Source: JAIVGV01 sp036389335 (GTDB lineage Bacteria; Acidobacteriota; Blastocatellia; Pyrinomonadales; Pyrinomonadaceae). From it: a stretch of DNA of 64,000 nt. Made by a program: the position numbers and the translations under genes. The notes beneath the pieces are model-generated. The model was not told where the DNA came from. It made no database searches and worked only from the letters and a program-made list of their open reading frames with translations. The number at the start of each line of letters is the position of its first letter. The first letter of the stretch is position 1. Of the stretch, positions 33,601 through 44,698 are shown piece by piece. The stretch covers positions 139,783-203,782 of the forward strand of contig DASVQC010000092.1 of NCBI GenBank assembly GCA_036389335.1. Direction: 5' to 3'.

Positions 33601-34131
33601 TTCAAGGAGTGGGGCAGGTTCGCCAGCGCCGTCGCCGGCGGGTGGCAGGTCAACACCATCATCTCCTACTACGGCGGCGTGCCGCTCGACGTGTTCAGCG
33701 GCCTGCCCCCGAACTACAACGGCCTGCGCGCCAACCCCGCCAACGGCGGGCTCCGCCCGAACCTCGTGTCGGGGCAGCCCATCTACCTGAGCGGCCCCGA
33801 CAAGACGCTGTACCTGAACCCGGCGGCGTTCGCGCCGCCCCCGCTCGGCTCGTTCGGCAACCTGAGCCGCGGGCTGGTGCGGCAGCCGAGCCTCAAGAAC
33901 GTCGACTTCTCGTTGAACAAGAACTTCGAGCTGACCGAGCGGGTGCGCATGCAGTTCCGCGCCGAAGCGTTCAACCTGCTCAACCACGCGAGCTTCAACG
34001 GGTTCGGCAATTCGGCGTTTAACGTCAATAACACCAGCGGCGTGACGTTCACGCGCAACGGGGGCTTCGGCGTGCTCAACAGCGACCGCGGGCCGCGCCA
34101 GATACAGTTCGGACTCAAGCTGAACTTCTGA
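30673..34131 (+). CDS. Oar-like TonB-dependent receptor with carboxypeptidase-regulatory domain (1)
   Basis: An 1152-residue outer-membrane protein. GAGGAG lies 8 nt before ATG 30673. Signal peptide to about residue 24 (AGVHAQ), then a carboxypeptidase-regulatory-like beta domain (GSISGNVRDPKGAAVPNAEVTV, residues ~30-110), a plug domain with LPLNGRNYAQLVTLVPG and WTVDGVNNMDVGSN, and a long beta-barrel ending in an aromatic residue (KLNF). Such proteins are abundant in Acidobacteriota and import large oligosaccharides, peptides or other polymers. The substrate is not evident. A terminator follows it at 34158-34207, separating it from the TPR gene. Confidence 0.93.
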   Translation: MTRKTGLQALLLSLALGLFAGVHAQVSTVGSISGNVRDPKGAAVPNAEVTVTEESTRATRTVTTNEEGFYSIPSLPVGRYTVSAAPAGFKKTVNSGIELHIGDRLDVDLNLEVGAVGETVTVTGESSLVQTRNSDVSSLVTEKQITELPLNGRNYAQLVTLVPGISPVTQAGAGGAFGTGGTGLDSHVDMSVNGNGSNANMWTVDGVNNMDVGSNATLLVFPSIDSIQEFRVERNSFSAEYGQAQGAVINLITKGGGNEFHGGLFEFLRNDQLNASDFFNNSKGLPRPVLRYNNFGFNFSGPVVLPLLGEGGKKLWKGKDRAFFFWNEEWRREVRGLVPPIQSHVPTAAERIGDFSGARTDARPKNPFLPGRCDEPTDPRPDKDFSACFPGDKIPQNLLSPAGLAILKFFPLPNASGFNNFALSPVEPVNTRQDTLRGDINLTSKMNLMVRYINETWVHGNAAGNFWGDTGFPTISSDWAQPSHSFAVKLASTVSSTAVNEFQFSRAGNNIFVTTNPAGEALNSEIGSKFPTVFPKPEGVGLPTFWGADGYPALWHQAPWQNHEDLMIWKDDFSKVAGSHDLKVGGLTSHNIKREQTNGANSFAQFCGTNSRTGNAIADLLVRDLPLGCYTEVNTLGLGDGRWHDFEAYGNDSWKVRSRLTLNLGLRWSRYSPAYADDNHISNYIPSLFDGVHPLSGLVTADNAGRAGLGRSLVKPYNMGFQPRVGLAWDVFGDGKTALRMGFGRFMGRANVIEDILRMSGNPPWTTTVNSNWGGGSTSLADDPTFRSLDTINSGLRNAVAGVGANTGFNAVDVNFRPPDSYQWNLTVSRQVMKDTVLEVSYIGNEGHHIWRRGVNFNDVLPQNRARVAQAYSVNDPNINTIVTQNTRFPNVGPITMSESTGNSNYNGLQVWLNRRFTSRLSFSVAYTWSHALSDVPLTSFTSGTTDPFNYHLDYGDADLDRRHTFVANAVYQLPSFKEWGRFASAVAGGWQVNTIISYYGGVPLDVFSGLPPNYNGLRANPANGGLRPNLVSGQPIYLSGPDKTLYLNPAAFAPPPLGSFGNLSRGLVRQPSLKNVDFSLNKNFELTERVRMQFRAEAFNLLNHASFNGFGNSAFNVNNTSGVTFTRNGGFGVLNSDRGPRQIQFGLKLNF

Positions 34132-34157
34132 TACAGTACGGCCAGAGGCTGAAACTG

Positions 34158-34207
34158 CGGGCGGGGGCTAAGGCGATCTACTTCAGCCCCCGCCCGAACT
34201 CTTTTTT
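34158..34207 (+). terminator. Rho-independent terminator after the first TonB receptor
   Basis: CGGGCGGGGGCT (34158-34169) pairs perfectly with AGCCCCCGCCCG (34185-34196), 15-nt loop, then AACTC and a T6 tract at 34202-34207. The T run is offset by 5 nt, so termination may be partial. Confidence 0.75.
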
Positions 34208-34232
34208 GCCCGCCCGCGAAGAAGCTTTAACG

Positions 34233-36448
34233 ATGCGTTTACGCCCGATCCTCCTGTCGCTCCTGCCGCTCCTCTGCGCCTTCCAGTCGCCGCCGCAGAA
34301 CACCGTCCGGCAGCACTACGAGGCGGCGGAGGCCGCGCGTAGGGCCGGCAACCTCGCCGCGGCTGAAGCCGAGTACACGGCGATCTTGAGCGAAGGCTAC
34401 GGCAAGCTCGGGAAGATCTATTCCGCGCGGAAGCAGTACGCCGAGGCGGTCGCCGCGCTCGAAGCGGGCGCGCGCCTCGACCCCGCGTCCGAGGAGATGC
34501 TCCTCGACCTCTCGATCGCCTACTTCAACGCGGGCGCGTACCGCAAGGCGCTCGAAGCGTCCGACCGGGCGCTCTCACTCAACCCGCAAAGCGTCGGCGC
34601 CCGCCACATGCTGGGCAAGTCGGAGTTCATGCTCGGCGAGTTCGCGAAGGCCGCCGCGCAGCTCCAGGCGGCGCTCGGGCTCGCCCCGAAGGATTACGAC
34701 ATCGCCTACACGCTCGGGCTCGCGCACCTGAAGCAGAAGGAGCTCGCGCCCGCAAAGGAGATTTACGCGGGGATGCTCGCGCAGCTCGGCGACCGACCGC
34801 AGTTGCGCATCATCTTCGGGCGCGCGTACCGCGAGACGGGCTTCCTGCCGGAGGCCGTCGAAGAGTTCAAGCGGGCGGTCGCGCTCGACCCGCACTTCCC
34901 GCGCGCGCACTACTACCTCGGGCTCACCTACCTTTTGAAGGACGGCGCGGCGCGCCTCGACGCCGCCGCCGAAGAGTTCAAGATCGAGCTGGCGGCCAAC
35001 CGCGAAGAGTTCTTCGCCAACTACTACCTCGGCGTCATCTACGTCATCCAGCGGAAGTGGGAGCCGGCCATCGCCCTGCTGGAAAAAGCCTCGCGCGCCG
35101 CGCCCGACAACCCCGACCCCTACTTCCACCTCGGTCAGGCTTACCAGTCGCTCGACCAGCACGAGAAGGCCATCGCGGCGCTGAGGAAGTCGATCGCCCT
35201 CAACCCCGAGTTGAGCCACAACGATTATCAGGTGGCGACGGCGCACTACCGGCTCGGCCAGTCGCTGCTCAAGACGGGGCGGCGGGAAGAGGGCGAGCGC
35301 GAGTTGCAGACGGCGGCTGACTTGAAATCCAAGTCGCTCGTGAGGGACAAGGAGAAGGCCGAGGCGTATCTCGCGTCGGCGAGCCTGCGCGAGCAGAACG
35401 ACAGGCTCACCGCGACGGCCTCGACCGAAGGCGTCGTCGCCGAACCTCACGCGCCCGACCGGAGGACGCAAGAGGACTTGGGCCGCGGCGAGTCTTACTA
35501 CAGGCAGGTGGTCGCCGGCGCGCACAACGACGTGGGGCTGCTGCGCGCCGAGGGGCAGGACTTCCGCGGCGCGGTCGAGCAGTTCGCCGCCGCCGCCAAG
35601 TGGAGCCCGCAGCTCGACGGCCTCGACTTCAACTGGGGGCTCGCCGCCTACAAGGCCGAACTCTTCAAGGAGGCCATCCCGCCCCTTGAGCGCGAGGTGG
35701 GCGCGCGCCCCGCCAACGTTCAGGCCAAACAGCTCCTCGGCATGAGCTACTTCGTGACGGAGAACTACGCGCGCGCCTCCGAGCTGCTCTCCGAGGTGGT
35801 CGCCTTGCGCCCCGACAACGTCGGGCTCAACTACACGCTCGCCCTCTCGCTCGTCAAGCAGGGCAAGGCGGAGGAGGCGGGCCGCCGCGTCCGGCAGATG
35901 ATCGCCGCGAGCGGCAACAGCCCGCAGCTCCACATCGTCCTCGGTCAGGCTTACTACGAGCAGGGCGAGACGGCGGAGGCGCTCGAAGAGTTGCGCGCCG
36001 CGCTCTCGCTCGACGCGCGCACGCCGCTCGCGCATTACTACGCGGGGCTCATCCACCTGAAGGACGGCAAACTCGACGACGCGGCGCGCGAGTTCGAGAG
36101 CGAGCTGGCCCTGAACCCCTCCGACTTGCAGTCCAAGTACCACCTCGGCTTCGTCCTCCTGGCGCGGCAGGACGCGGCGCGCGGGGTGCGCGTGATGCGC
36201 GAGGTCGTCGGCCTCAAGCCCGATTTCGCCGACGCGCGCTACGAGCTGGGCAAGGCGCTGCTCCAGCAGGGCGACGTCGGCGGGGCGGTCGAGAACCTCG
36301 AAGCGGCGGCCAAACTCGCCCCCGAAAAGTCCTACGTCCGTTACCAGCTCGGTCGCGCCCTCCTCGCCGCCGGGCGCAAGGCGGAGGGCGACAGCCAGCT
36401 CGAAATCTACCGCCGGTTGAAAGAGAAGGAGCGGGGCCAGGCGACCCC

Positions 36449-36452
<4 letters not shown>
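34233..36452 (+). CDS. Secreted TPR-repeat protein
   Basis: About 739 residues from ATG 34233, which opens a signal peptide (MRLRPILLSLLPLLCAF); an upstream in-frame TTG at 34206 lies in the terminator T tract and is rejected. The mature protein is almost entirely tetratricopeptide repeats (for example NPDPYFHLGQAYQSLDQHEK, TPLAHYYAGLIHLKDGKLDD), perhaps 15 or more units in two blocks separated near residue 390-420 by a polar linker. TPR arrays scaffold protein-protein contacts; in this position it probably works with the VCBS protein whose gene overlaps its stop by 4 bp. Confidence 0.88.
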
Positions 36453-38173
<1,721 letters not shown>

Positions 38174-38227
38174 GTCCCGAGAGACTGTCTGAAAAGCCGT
38201 GCGGGCGGCCAGCCCCGCGGGGGCGTC

Positions 38228-39643
38228 ATGCCAATCTCCTTAACAGATCGAAATTTTATGCTTGCCGCGCGACCACTGCCCGCCGCCCGCCCGAGCGCGA
38301 CCGTCGCGCTCCTGCTCTTGCTCGTCGCCGCGCCGGGGGCGGCGGCGGCGCAGGAGAAGAACAACTCGGCGCGGATCGAGCGCGCGGCGGCGCTCATCAC
38401 CGTGAACCGCATCCCGGAGGCCGAGCAGCAGCTCAACAGCGTGTTGAAGAGCAGCCCCGAAGACGCCCTCGCGCTCAACCTGCTCGGCACGGTTCGCGCC
38501 CAGCAGGGGAGGCTCGACGAGGCCGAAGCCCTCTTCGCGCGCGCCCTCAGCGTCGACCGCCAGTTCGCGGGCGCGCACATGAATCTGGCTTACCTCTACC
38601 TGCTCAAAGGCGCGCCGGAGAAGACCGTCTCGGAGCTGAGGGAAGTTCACCGCATCGTCCCCGACGACGCCGACGTCAGCTACAAGCTCGCGCACCTGTT
38701 GCTCACCCTCGGTCGCCTCGACGAGTGCGTCGCCTTCGTCGCGGAGGAGCGCGCCAAGGGCCAGCCGCCGCCGCCCGCCCTGCTCGCCGTCCTCGGCGAC
38801 GCCTACCTGAAGAAGGGCGACGCGGGCAAGGCCGAGGAGAGCTACAGGCTGGCGCTCGGCGCGCAGGACTCGAACGCCGACGCGCTTCTCGGCATGGCGC
38901 TCGTCTCGCAGTCGAAGGGGGACGCGCGGTCGGCGTCCGGCTACCTTTCGCGCGCCAAGGCTTTGATCGCCGACTCGCCCGAGATGCTCTACCGTTTCGC
39001 CGTCGCCGCCTTGAGGTCGGATCTGTTCGAGGACGCCAGAGCGGCGCTCGAACGGGCCGTGCAGCTCAGGCCGGGCGAGGCCGCGTACCTCGTGGCTCTG
39101 GGCGCGGCGTGGCTCAAGAAGCCCGACCTGTTCGAGTCCGAGCGCGTCTTCCACCGCGCGCTCGCGCTGCGGCCCGACGACCCGCAGGCGCAGATGTACC
39201 TCGGCTACATTCTTCTCAAGCAGAAGAAGTACCCGGAGGCGCGCGAGTGGCTTGAGAAGAGCGTCGGCGGGGACAAGGCGACGCCCGAAACCTTCTACTA
39301 CCTCGGCGTCATCGCGCAGGAGCAGAACGAGGACGAGCGCGCCGTCGGGCTTTTCGAAAACGCCATCCGCCTCCTGCCCTCGTTCGCCAACGCGCACGTC
39401 GCCCTCGGCGCGCTCTGCCTGAAGCTGAAGGACTACGAGCGCGCGCGCCGCGAGCTTGAGGCGGGCGCGAAGCTCAACCCCGACGACTCGAAGGCGCACT
39501 ACAACCTCGCGAGGCTCTACGCCTTGCTCAAGGAGCCGAAGCGGGCGCAGGAAGAGATGTCGATAGTCGAACGGCTCAAGAGCGCCGGCAAGGCCCAGAC
39601 GGCGGAGGGCGATCCCGGCGCGCCCTCGACGAGCCCGCCCTAG
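38228..39643 (+). CDS. Secreted TPR-repeat protein
   Basis: A 471-residue protein with a signal peptide (PSATVALLLLLVAAPGAAAAQ) and about ten TPR units from residue ~55 to 450 (for example GAHMNLAYLYLLKGAPEK, SKAHYNLARLYALLKEPKRA). ATG 38228 is used; ATG 38258 would give a more compact signal peptide but neither has a strong ribosome site. It starts 55 bp after the VCBS gene in the same direction, repeating the TPR-VCBS pairing of this region. Confidence 0.85.
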   Translation: MPISLTDRNFMLAARPLPAARPSATVALLLLLVAAPGAAAAQEKNNSARIERAAALITVNRIPEAEQQLNSVLKSSPEDALALNLLGTVRAQQGRLDEAEALFARALSVDRQFAGAHMNLAYLYLLKGAPEKTVSELREVHRIVPDDADVSYKLAHLLLTLGRLDECVAFVAEERAKGQPPPPALLAVLGDAYLKKGDAGKAEESYRLALGAQDSNADALLGMALVSQSKGDARSASGYLSRAKALIADSPEMLYRFAVAALRSDLFEDARAALERAVQLRPGEAAYLVALGAAWLKKPDLFESERVFHRALALRPDDPQAQMYLGYILLKQKKYPEAREWLEKSVGGDKATPETFYYLGVIAQEQNEDERAVGLFENAIRLLPSFANAHVALGALCLKLKDYERARRELEAGAKLNPDDSKAHYNLARLYALLKEPKRAQEEMSIVERLKSAGKAQTAEGDPGAPSTSPP

Positions 39644-39718
39644 ACGCCCGGCGGTCGCTTCGCGTAGCGAAACTCGCGCGCCGCGCGCCGCTCAGTAGTG
39701 TCCTACGTTTCAACATTT

Positions 39719-39814
39719 CTCCGTGCGTCCTCCGCGTCCTCCGTGACTCTGTGGTGAGTGCTTACGACTCTGACCTCACCACGGAGGCACGGAGGACGCG
39801 GAGGACGCACGGAG
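39719..39814. repeat. CACCAC-type inverted repeat with 40-bp arms
   Basis: Arms 39719-39758 and 39775-39814 are reverse complements with two mismatches in 40 bp, loop of 16 nt. It belongs to the same family as 19304-19398 and lies between the TPR gene and the next VCBS gene. Confidence 0.88.
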
Positions 39815-39879
39815 TAGAGATCAAATTAGGGAGCCACTCGCCGCTCCAATCGGCTGAATGGCGTTGACACCGGCAGGCG

Positions 39880-41589
39880 GTGATTGTGAAAGACAGGCTG
39901 GCCCTTCTCCCGTCACTCCTCTTACTGGCGCTCGGCCTCGCGCCCGGCTCCGGCGCGAGACAATCAGCCGCGCCCGTGAAGTCGCCCGTCACCTTCGTCG
40001 AAGTGTCACCCGCGGCCAGCGGTATTACTTGGACGCACGCCAACGCGATGTCCGCGGAGCGTTACCTGCCGGAGACGGTCGGCGCGGGCTGCGCCTTCTT
40101 CGACTACGACAACGACGGCTGGATGGACATCTACCTCGTCAACAGCGGGCCTTCGGACTTCTACGCGCCGAAGCAGCCGCTCCGCAACGCCCTCTACCGC
40201 AACAACCGCGACGGCACGTTCACGGACGTGACGGAGCGGGCGCACGTTGCGGGCGGCACGTTCGGCATGGGCGCAGCCGCCGGCGACTACGACGGCGACG
40301 GCTGGCAAGACCTCTACGTCACCGCCTACGGCCTCAACGCCCTCTACCGCAACAACCGCGACGGCACGTTCACGGACGTGACGGCGAAGGCGGGCGTCGC
40401 CGCGCCCGGCTGGTCGACCTGCGCCGTCTGGTTCGACTACGACAAGGACGGCAGGCTCGACCTCTTCGTTTCGAGTTTCGTCCTCTACGACAAGGCCGCG
40501 TGGAACCTCTACTGCACCGACGAGTCGAGGCGGCGCTACTACTGCGTCCCGCGCCTCTTCAAGCCGCAGCCCTCGCGCCTCTTCCGCAACCTCGGCGACG
40601 GCACGTTCAAAGACGTGAGCAAGGAGTCGGGGGTGGCCGACTCGCCCGGCAAGTCTTTCGGCGCCGTCGCGACCGACGTGAACAACGACGGCTGGATCGA
40701 TCTCTTCGTCGCCAACGACACCGCGCCCAACTCCCTCTTCGTCAACAAGGGCACGGGGAAGTTCGAGGAGGTGGGCCTGGCCGCGGGCGTCGCCTACAGC
40801 GAGGCGGGCGCGCCGCGCTCGGGCATGGGCGTGGACGCCGCCGACTATGACGGCGACGGCTGGCAAGACCTCTTCGTCGCCAACATCGATCAGGAGTTCT
40901 TCAGCCTCTACCGCAACGGGAAGGACTTGACCTTCGTGGACGAGCCCGGCGAGATCGCCCCGGCGACGCACCTGCTCAGCGGGTGGGGCCTGAAGTTCTT
41001 CGACTTCGACGACGACGGCGACGCCGATCTCTTCCTCGCCAACGGCCACCCGGACGACATGATCGAGTCGCGCGCGCCGCGCGTGAGGTACAAGGAGCCG
41101 CTGCTCCTGTTCGAGAACGCGGGGCGTGCCTTCAGGGACGTGAGCGCGTCGGCGGGCGCCGCCTTCGCCGGGGGCTACTCGGCGCGCGGGGCGGCGGTCG
41201 GCGACTACGACAACGACGGCGATCCCGACCTCCTCGTCTCGACGAACGGCGGCGCGCCGCTGCTGCTCAGGAACGAGGGCGGGAACCGGAACAACTGGCT
41301 CGGGCTGCAACTCGTCGCGACCAAAAGCAACCCGGCGGCGGTCGGCGCGCTCATCACGTGGCGCGTGGGCGGCGCGAAGTTCAGCCGCCTCAAGACGGCG
41401 GGCGGCAGCTACCTCGCCTCGCACGACCCGCGCGAAATCCTCGGGGCCGGGCGCGCGGGCAAGATCGACTCGGTCGAGATTCGCTGGCCGGGCGGCGCGC
41501 GCGACGCGATCACGAACCCCCCGATGAACACTTACGTCAGGGTCGTCGAAGGCGAGGGGCCGAAGGGCGCGGCGACCGGCGCTAAATGA
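39880..41589 (+). CDS. Secreted FG-GAP/VCBS propeller protein with ASPIC/UnbV domain (CRTAC1-like)
   Basis: A 569-residue relative of the 36449 gene. GTG 39880 (or GTG 39886) opens a signal peptide (LALLPSLLLLALGLAPGSGA). Propeller loops include DYDNDGWMDIYLVNS, DYDGDGWQDLYVTAYG, DYDKDGRLDLFVSS and DFDDDGDADLFLANG; ASPIC/UnbV at the end (KSNPAAVGALITWRVGG, then KIDSVEIRWPGGARD). The ribosome site is weak (AGGCGG). Its stop is 67 bp before the second TonB receptor, so these two may be co-expressed. Confidence 0.88.
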   Translation: MIVKDRLALLPSLLLLALGLAPGSGARQSAAPVKSPVTFVEVSPAASGITWTHANAMSAERYLPETVGAGCAFFDYDNDGWMDIYLVNSGPSDFYAPKQPLRNALYRNNRDGTFTDVTERAHVAGGTFGMGAAAGDYDGDGWQDLYVTAYGLNALYRNNRDGTFTDVTAKAGVAAPGWSTCAVWFDYDKDGRLDLFVSSFVLYDKAAWNLYCTDESRRRYYCVPRLFKPQPSRLFRNLGDGTFKDVSKESGVADSPGKSFGAVATDVNNDGWIDLFVANDTAPNSLFVNKGTGKFEEVGLAAGVAYSEAGAPRSGMGVDAADYDGDGWQDLFVANIDQEFFSLYRNGKDLTFVDEPGEIAPATHLLSGWGLKFFDFDDDGDADLFLANGHPDDMIESRAPRVRYKEPLLLFENAGRAFRDVSASAGAAFAGGYSARGAAVGDYDNDGDPDLLVSTNGGAPLLLRNEGGNRNNWLGLQLVATKSNPAAVGALITWRVGGAKFSRLKTAGGSYLASHDPREILGAGRAGKIDSVEIRWPGGARDAITNPPMNTYVRVVEGEGPKGAATGAK

Positions 41590-41656
41590 GTCGGAGGAGG
41601 CTCGCCGCCCGCGGGTGAAGCCGCGCGCCTCTCATTCTCTCGGAGGAATCAGACAC

Positions 41657-44650
41657 TTGAAACGACTTGCCACCTTGATCGCCGGCCTCGCCCTCGTCTG
41701 CGCGACGGGCGCGGGCGTCTTCGCACAGCAGCCCACCGGCACCCTGAGCGGCAGGGTGCTCGACCCGAACGGCGCGTCGGTCGCGGGCGCGCGGGTGCTC
41801 GCGGCGCAGAGGTCAGTGGGCGTCGAGCGCGAGACGGCGACCGACGAGGAAGGGCTGTACGTCTTCACCAACCTGCCGGTCGGCGAGTACGCGATCAGGG
41901 TTCAGGCGCAGGGCTTCAAGGCGGCGTCCTACGAGAGCGCCGTGCTTCAGGTCGGGCAAAGCACGAGGGCCGACTTCAGGCTTGAGATCGCGGGGCTGTC
42001 GGAGTCCGTCTGCGTCGATTGCGGCGTCGATCTCCGCCCGCTGGTCGATACCGACTCCGCGACCGTCGACAGCGTGATCGGCGAGCGCGAGATCGAAAAC
42101 CTCCCGCTCAACGGGCGCAACTTCCTCGAACTCGCGCTGCTCGTCCCCGGCAACTCCCCCGCGCCCAACTTCGACCCGACGAAGACGAACACCGTCGTCG
42201 TCTCTTCCGCCGGGCAGTTCGGTCGCGGCGGCAGCGTCACCGTCGACGGCGCGGACATCAACGACGACGTGGTCGGCGGCGCGGTGCAGAACATCCCGCA
42301 GGACGCCGTGCAGGAGTTCCAGATCGCGACCAACCGCTTCTCCGCGCAGCTAGGCCGCTCCGCCTCCTCCGTCATCAACGTCGTCACTAAGTCGGGCACG
42401 AACGAGCTGCACGGCTCGGGCTCGGTCTACTTCCGCGACCGCAGGCTGCAAGGCCTGCCCGCCACCTTCGACCGCACCGTCGGCGACGCGCCGCCCTTCG
42501 ACCGCGAGCAGTACTCGTTCACCCTCGGCGGCCCGATTAAAAAGGATCGCGCGTGGTTCTTCGGCTCGCTCGAAGACCGCAACCAGGACGGCGCGGTGCT
42601 CGTCGGCGCGCGCGACACCGCCCACCGGCAGATCGTCCGCGGCTTCGCCGCCGCCCCGCTCGACGATCTGCTCACCACCGACCGCGTCGATTGGATGCCG
42701 ACCATCGAGGATCACTTCGGCCTCCGCTACTCGCTGCAGCGCGAGTCGGACACGGCGGCGAGCACGCTCGTCCGCCCCATCGGCTCCGCCTCGCAGCGGC
42801 AGTCGAGCCGCAACCGCGCGCAGTCGCTCCTCGCCAACTACACGCGCGTCATCTCGCCGCGCGACGCCAACAGCTTCAACTTCGCCCTCGGCACTTTCAC
42901 CAACGAGACGCTGCCCGTCTCGGTCGCGCCGCAGCTCACCTTCCCCAGCCTGCAAGACGGCGCGTCGTTCCGCGTCCCGCAGGAGACGCGCCAGCGCCGC
43001 CTCCAGTTCGCCGACACGCTGACGATGGTGCGCGGCAACCACACGCTCAACTTCGGCGGCGAGTTCCAGCGCGTCGACGCCGACTTCAACCTCGGCGTCT
43101 TCCGGCAGGGGCGCGTCGAGCTGATCGAAGACTTCCCCGACTTCGACCGCAACGGCGACGGGCGCGCGGACGACAACGATCTGCTCTTCGCCGTCACGCT
43201 CCGCAGCGCCGTGCCCGACCGCCCGCTCCTGATCCCGGACGCCGACAACAACTACCTCGCGGCCTTCGCGCAGGACGACTGGCGCGTCTCGCCCCGCTTG
43301 ACCGTCAACCTCGGCCTGCGCTACGAACTCGACACCAACGTCAAGAACCTGAGCGGCGTCGCCGATCTCAACCCGCTCATCCTGCCGTTCCTCCGCGGCA
43401 AGCGCGCGAGCGACAGGAACAACTTCGCGCCGCGCGTCGGCTTCAACCTCTCGACGCGGGACGCGCGCACGAGCCTGCACGGCGGCTACGGCATCTACTA
43501 CGACCGCGTGACGCTCGAAATCGCCTCGCTCGAACGCGGCTTGGACGGGCGCGCGCTCCCCATCGAGGTGCGCGCCGGGAACGTCTTCTTCATCCCGCCG
43601 CAGTGCCTCTTCGACCCCGCGTGCGGCCAGTTCCCGCCGCCCGCCCCGACCCTCGCCGACCCTTTCACCGGCTTCGTCCTGCCCGGCGCGGGCGCGGGCG
43701 GCATCAACATCATCTCGAACGATCTGCAGAACCCGTCGGTGCAGCAGATGAACGTCGGCGTCGAGCGCCGGCTCGGTCGCAACTTCGTCGCGCGCGCCGA
43801 CTACCTGCACAACTTCGGCACGCACTTCATCATCGGTCGCACCATCGGGCAGGTCTTCAACCCCGTCGTGGGCGGGAGCGATCTCGTCAAGAACATCGAG
43901 TCGAGCGTCAAGACGAAGTACGACGGGCTGCTCCTCAGCCTCGAACGGCGCTTCTCCGACCGCTACCAACTGCGCGCCGCCTACACGCTCTCGAAGGCCT
44001 TCAACTACGCCAACGACGATCAGATTCCGTTCTCGAACGGCCCCCTCGATCCGGGCGACTTGCAGTTGGAGTACGGGCCGACGCCGAACGACGCGCGCCA
44101 CCGCTTCACCTTCGCGGGGGTCTTCGAGCTGCCCGCGGGCCTGCGCCTCGCGCCGCTCGCCACGCTCGCCTCCGGCGTGCCGATGGACATCCTGCTGCCC
44201 GACGGCAGCGCGCGCCTCCCCGGCCTGCAACGCAACGCCGGGGGCCGCCTGTTCCGCACCGGCGCGGAGCTGAACGCCTACCTCCGGCAGGTTAACGCGG
44301 CGGGCGGCGTCGGCGGGCAGCCGCTCCCGCTCGTCCGCGACGACGCGCGCTTCGGCGACTCGTTCAGCTCGTTCGACCTGCGCGTGTCGAAGGTCTTCAG
44401 CGTCGGGGAGCGCGTGCGGGTAGAGCCGCTCGCCGAAGTCTTCAACCTCTTCAACGTGACGAACGTGCTCGGCGTCTCGAACGTCAACTACTCCGGCTAC
44501 TCGAACGCGCTCGTGCGCGACAGCAACGATCCGGCGAGCCTCGGCTTCCTGCGCTCTTCCGGCTTCGGTCGGCCCGTGACGACCGCGGGCGGCGTCTTCG
44601 GCTCGGGCGGCCCCCGCGCCTTCCAGTTCGCGACGCGCGTCACGTTCTGA
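41657..44650 (+). CDS. Oar-like TonB-dependent receptor with carboxypeptidase-regulatory domain (2)
   Basis: Start assigned to TTG 41657, which has GGAGGA at 41642-41647 (9-nt spacing) and opens the signal peptide MKRLATLIAGLALVCATGAG; a GTG at 41615 would add 14 residues without a ribosome site. About 997 residues: regulatory beta domain (GTLSGRVLDPNGASVAGARV), plug with LPLNGRNFLELALLVPGNSP and VTVDGADINDDVVGG, then a barrel ending VTF. It differs clearly from the first receptor in the barrel, so it probably has a different ligand. Confidence 0.92.
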   Translation: MKRLATLIAGLALVCATGAGVFAQQPTGTLSGRVLDPNGASVAGARVLAAQRSVGVERETATDEEGLYVFTNLPVGEYAIRVQAQGFKAASYESAVLQVGQSTRADFRLEIAGLSESVCVDCGVDLRPLVDTDSATVDSVIGEREIENLPLNGRNFLELALLVPGNSPAPNFDPTKTNTVVVSSAGQFGRGGSVTVDGADINDDVVGGAVQNIPQDAVQEFQIATNRFSAQLGRSASSVINVVTKSGTNELHGSGSVYFRDRRLQGLPATFDRTVGDAPPFDREQYSFTLGGPIKKDRAWFFGSLEDRNQDGAVLVGARDTAHRQIVRGFAAAPLDDLLTTDRVDWMPTIEDHFGLRYSLQRESDTAASTLVRPIGSASQRQSSRNRAQSLLANYTRVISPRDANSFNFALGTFTNETLPVSVAPQLTFPSLQDGASFRVPQETRQRRLQFADTLTMVRGNHTLNFGGEFQRVDADFNLGVFRQGRVELIEDFPDFDRNGDGRADDNDLLFAVTLRSAVPDRPLLIPDADNNYLAAFAQDDWRVSPRLTVNLGLRYELDTNVKNLSGVADLNPLILPFLRGKRASDRNNFAPRVGFNLSTRDARTSLHGGYGIYYDRVTLEIASLERGLDGRALPIEVRAGNVFFIPPQCLFDPACGQFPPPAPTLADPFTGFVLPGAGAGGINIISNDLQNPSVQQMNVGVERRLGRNFVARADYLHNFGTHFIIGRTIGQVFNPVVGGSDLVKNIESSVKTKYDGLLLSLERRFSDRYQLRAAYTLSKAFNYANDDQIPFSNGPLDPGDLQLEYGPTPNDARHRFTFAGVFELPAGLRLAPLATLASGVPMDILLPDGSARLPGLQRNAGGRLFRTGAELNAYLRQVNAAGGVGGQPLPLVRDDARFGDSFSSFDLRVSKVFSVGERVRVEPLAEVFNLFNVTNVLGVSNVNYSGYSNALVRDSNDPASLGFLRSSGFGRPVTTAGGVFGSGGPRAFQFATRVTF

Positions 44651-44698
44651 TCGGGGCGCGGACGGGTCCGGGCGGGCAGCCGCCGGGCGGATTTACAG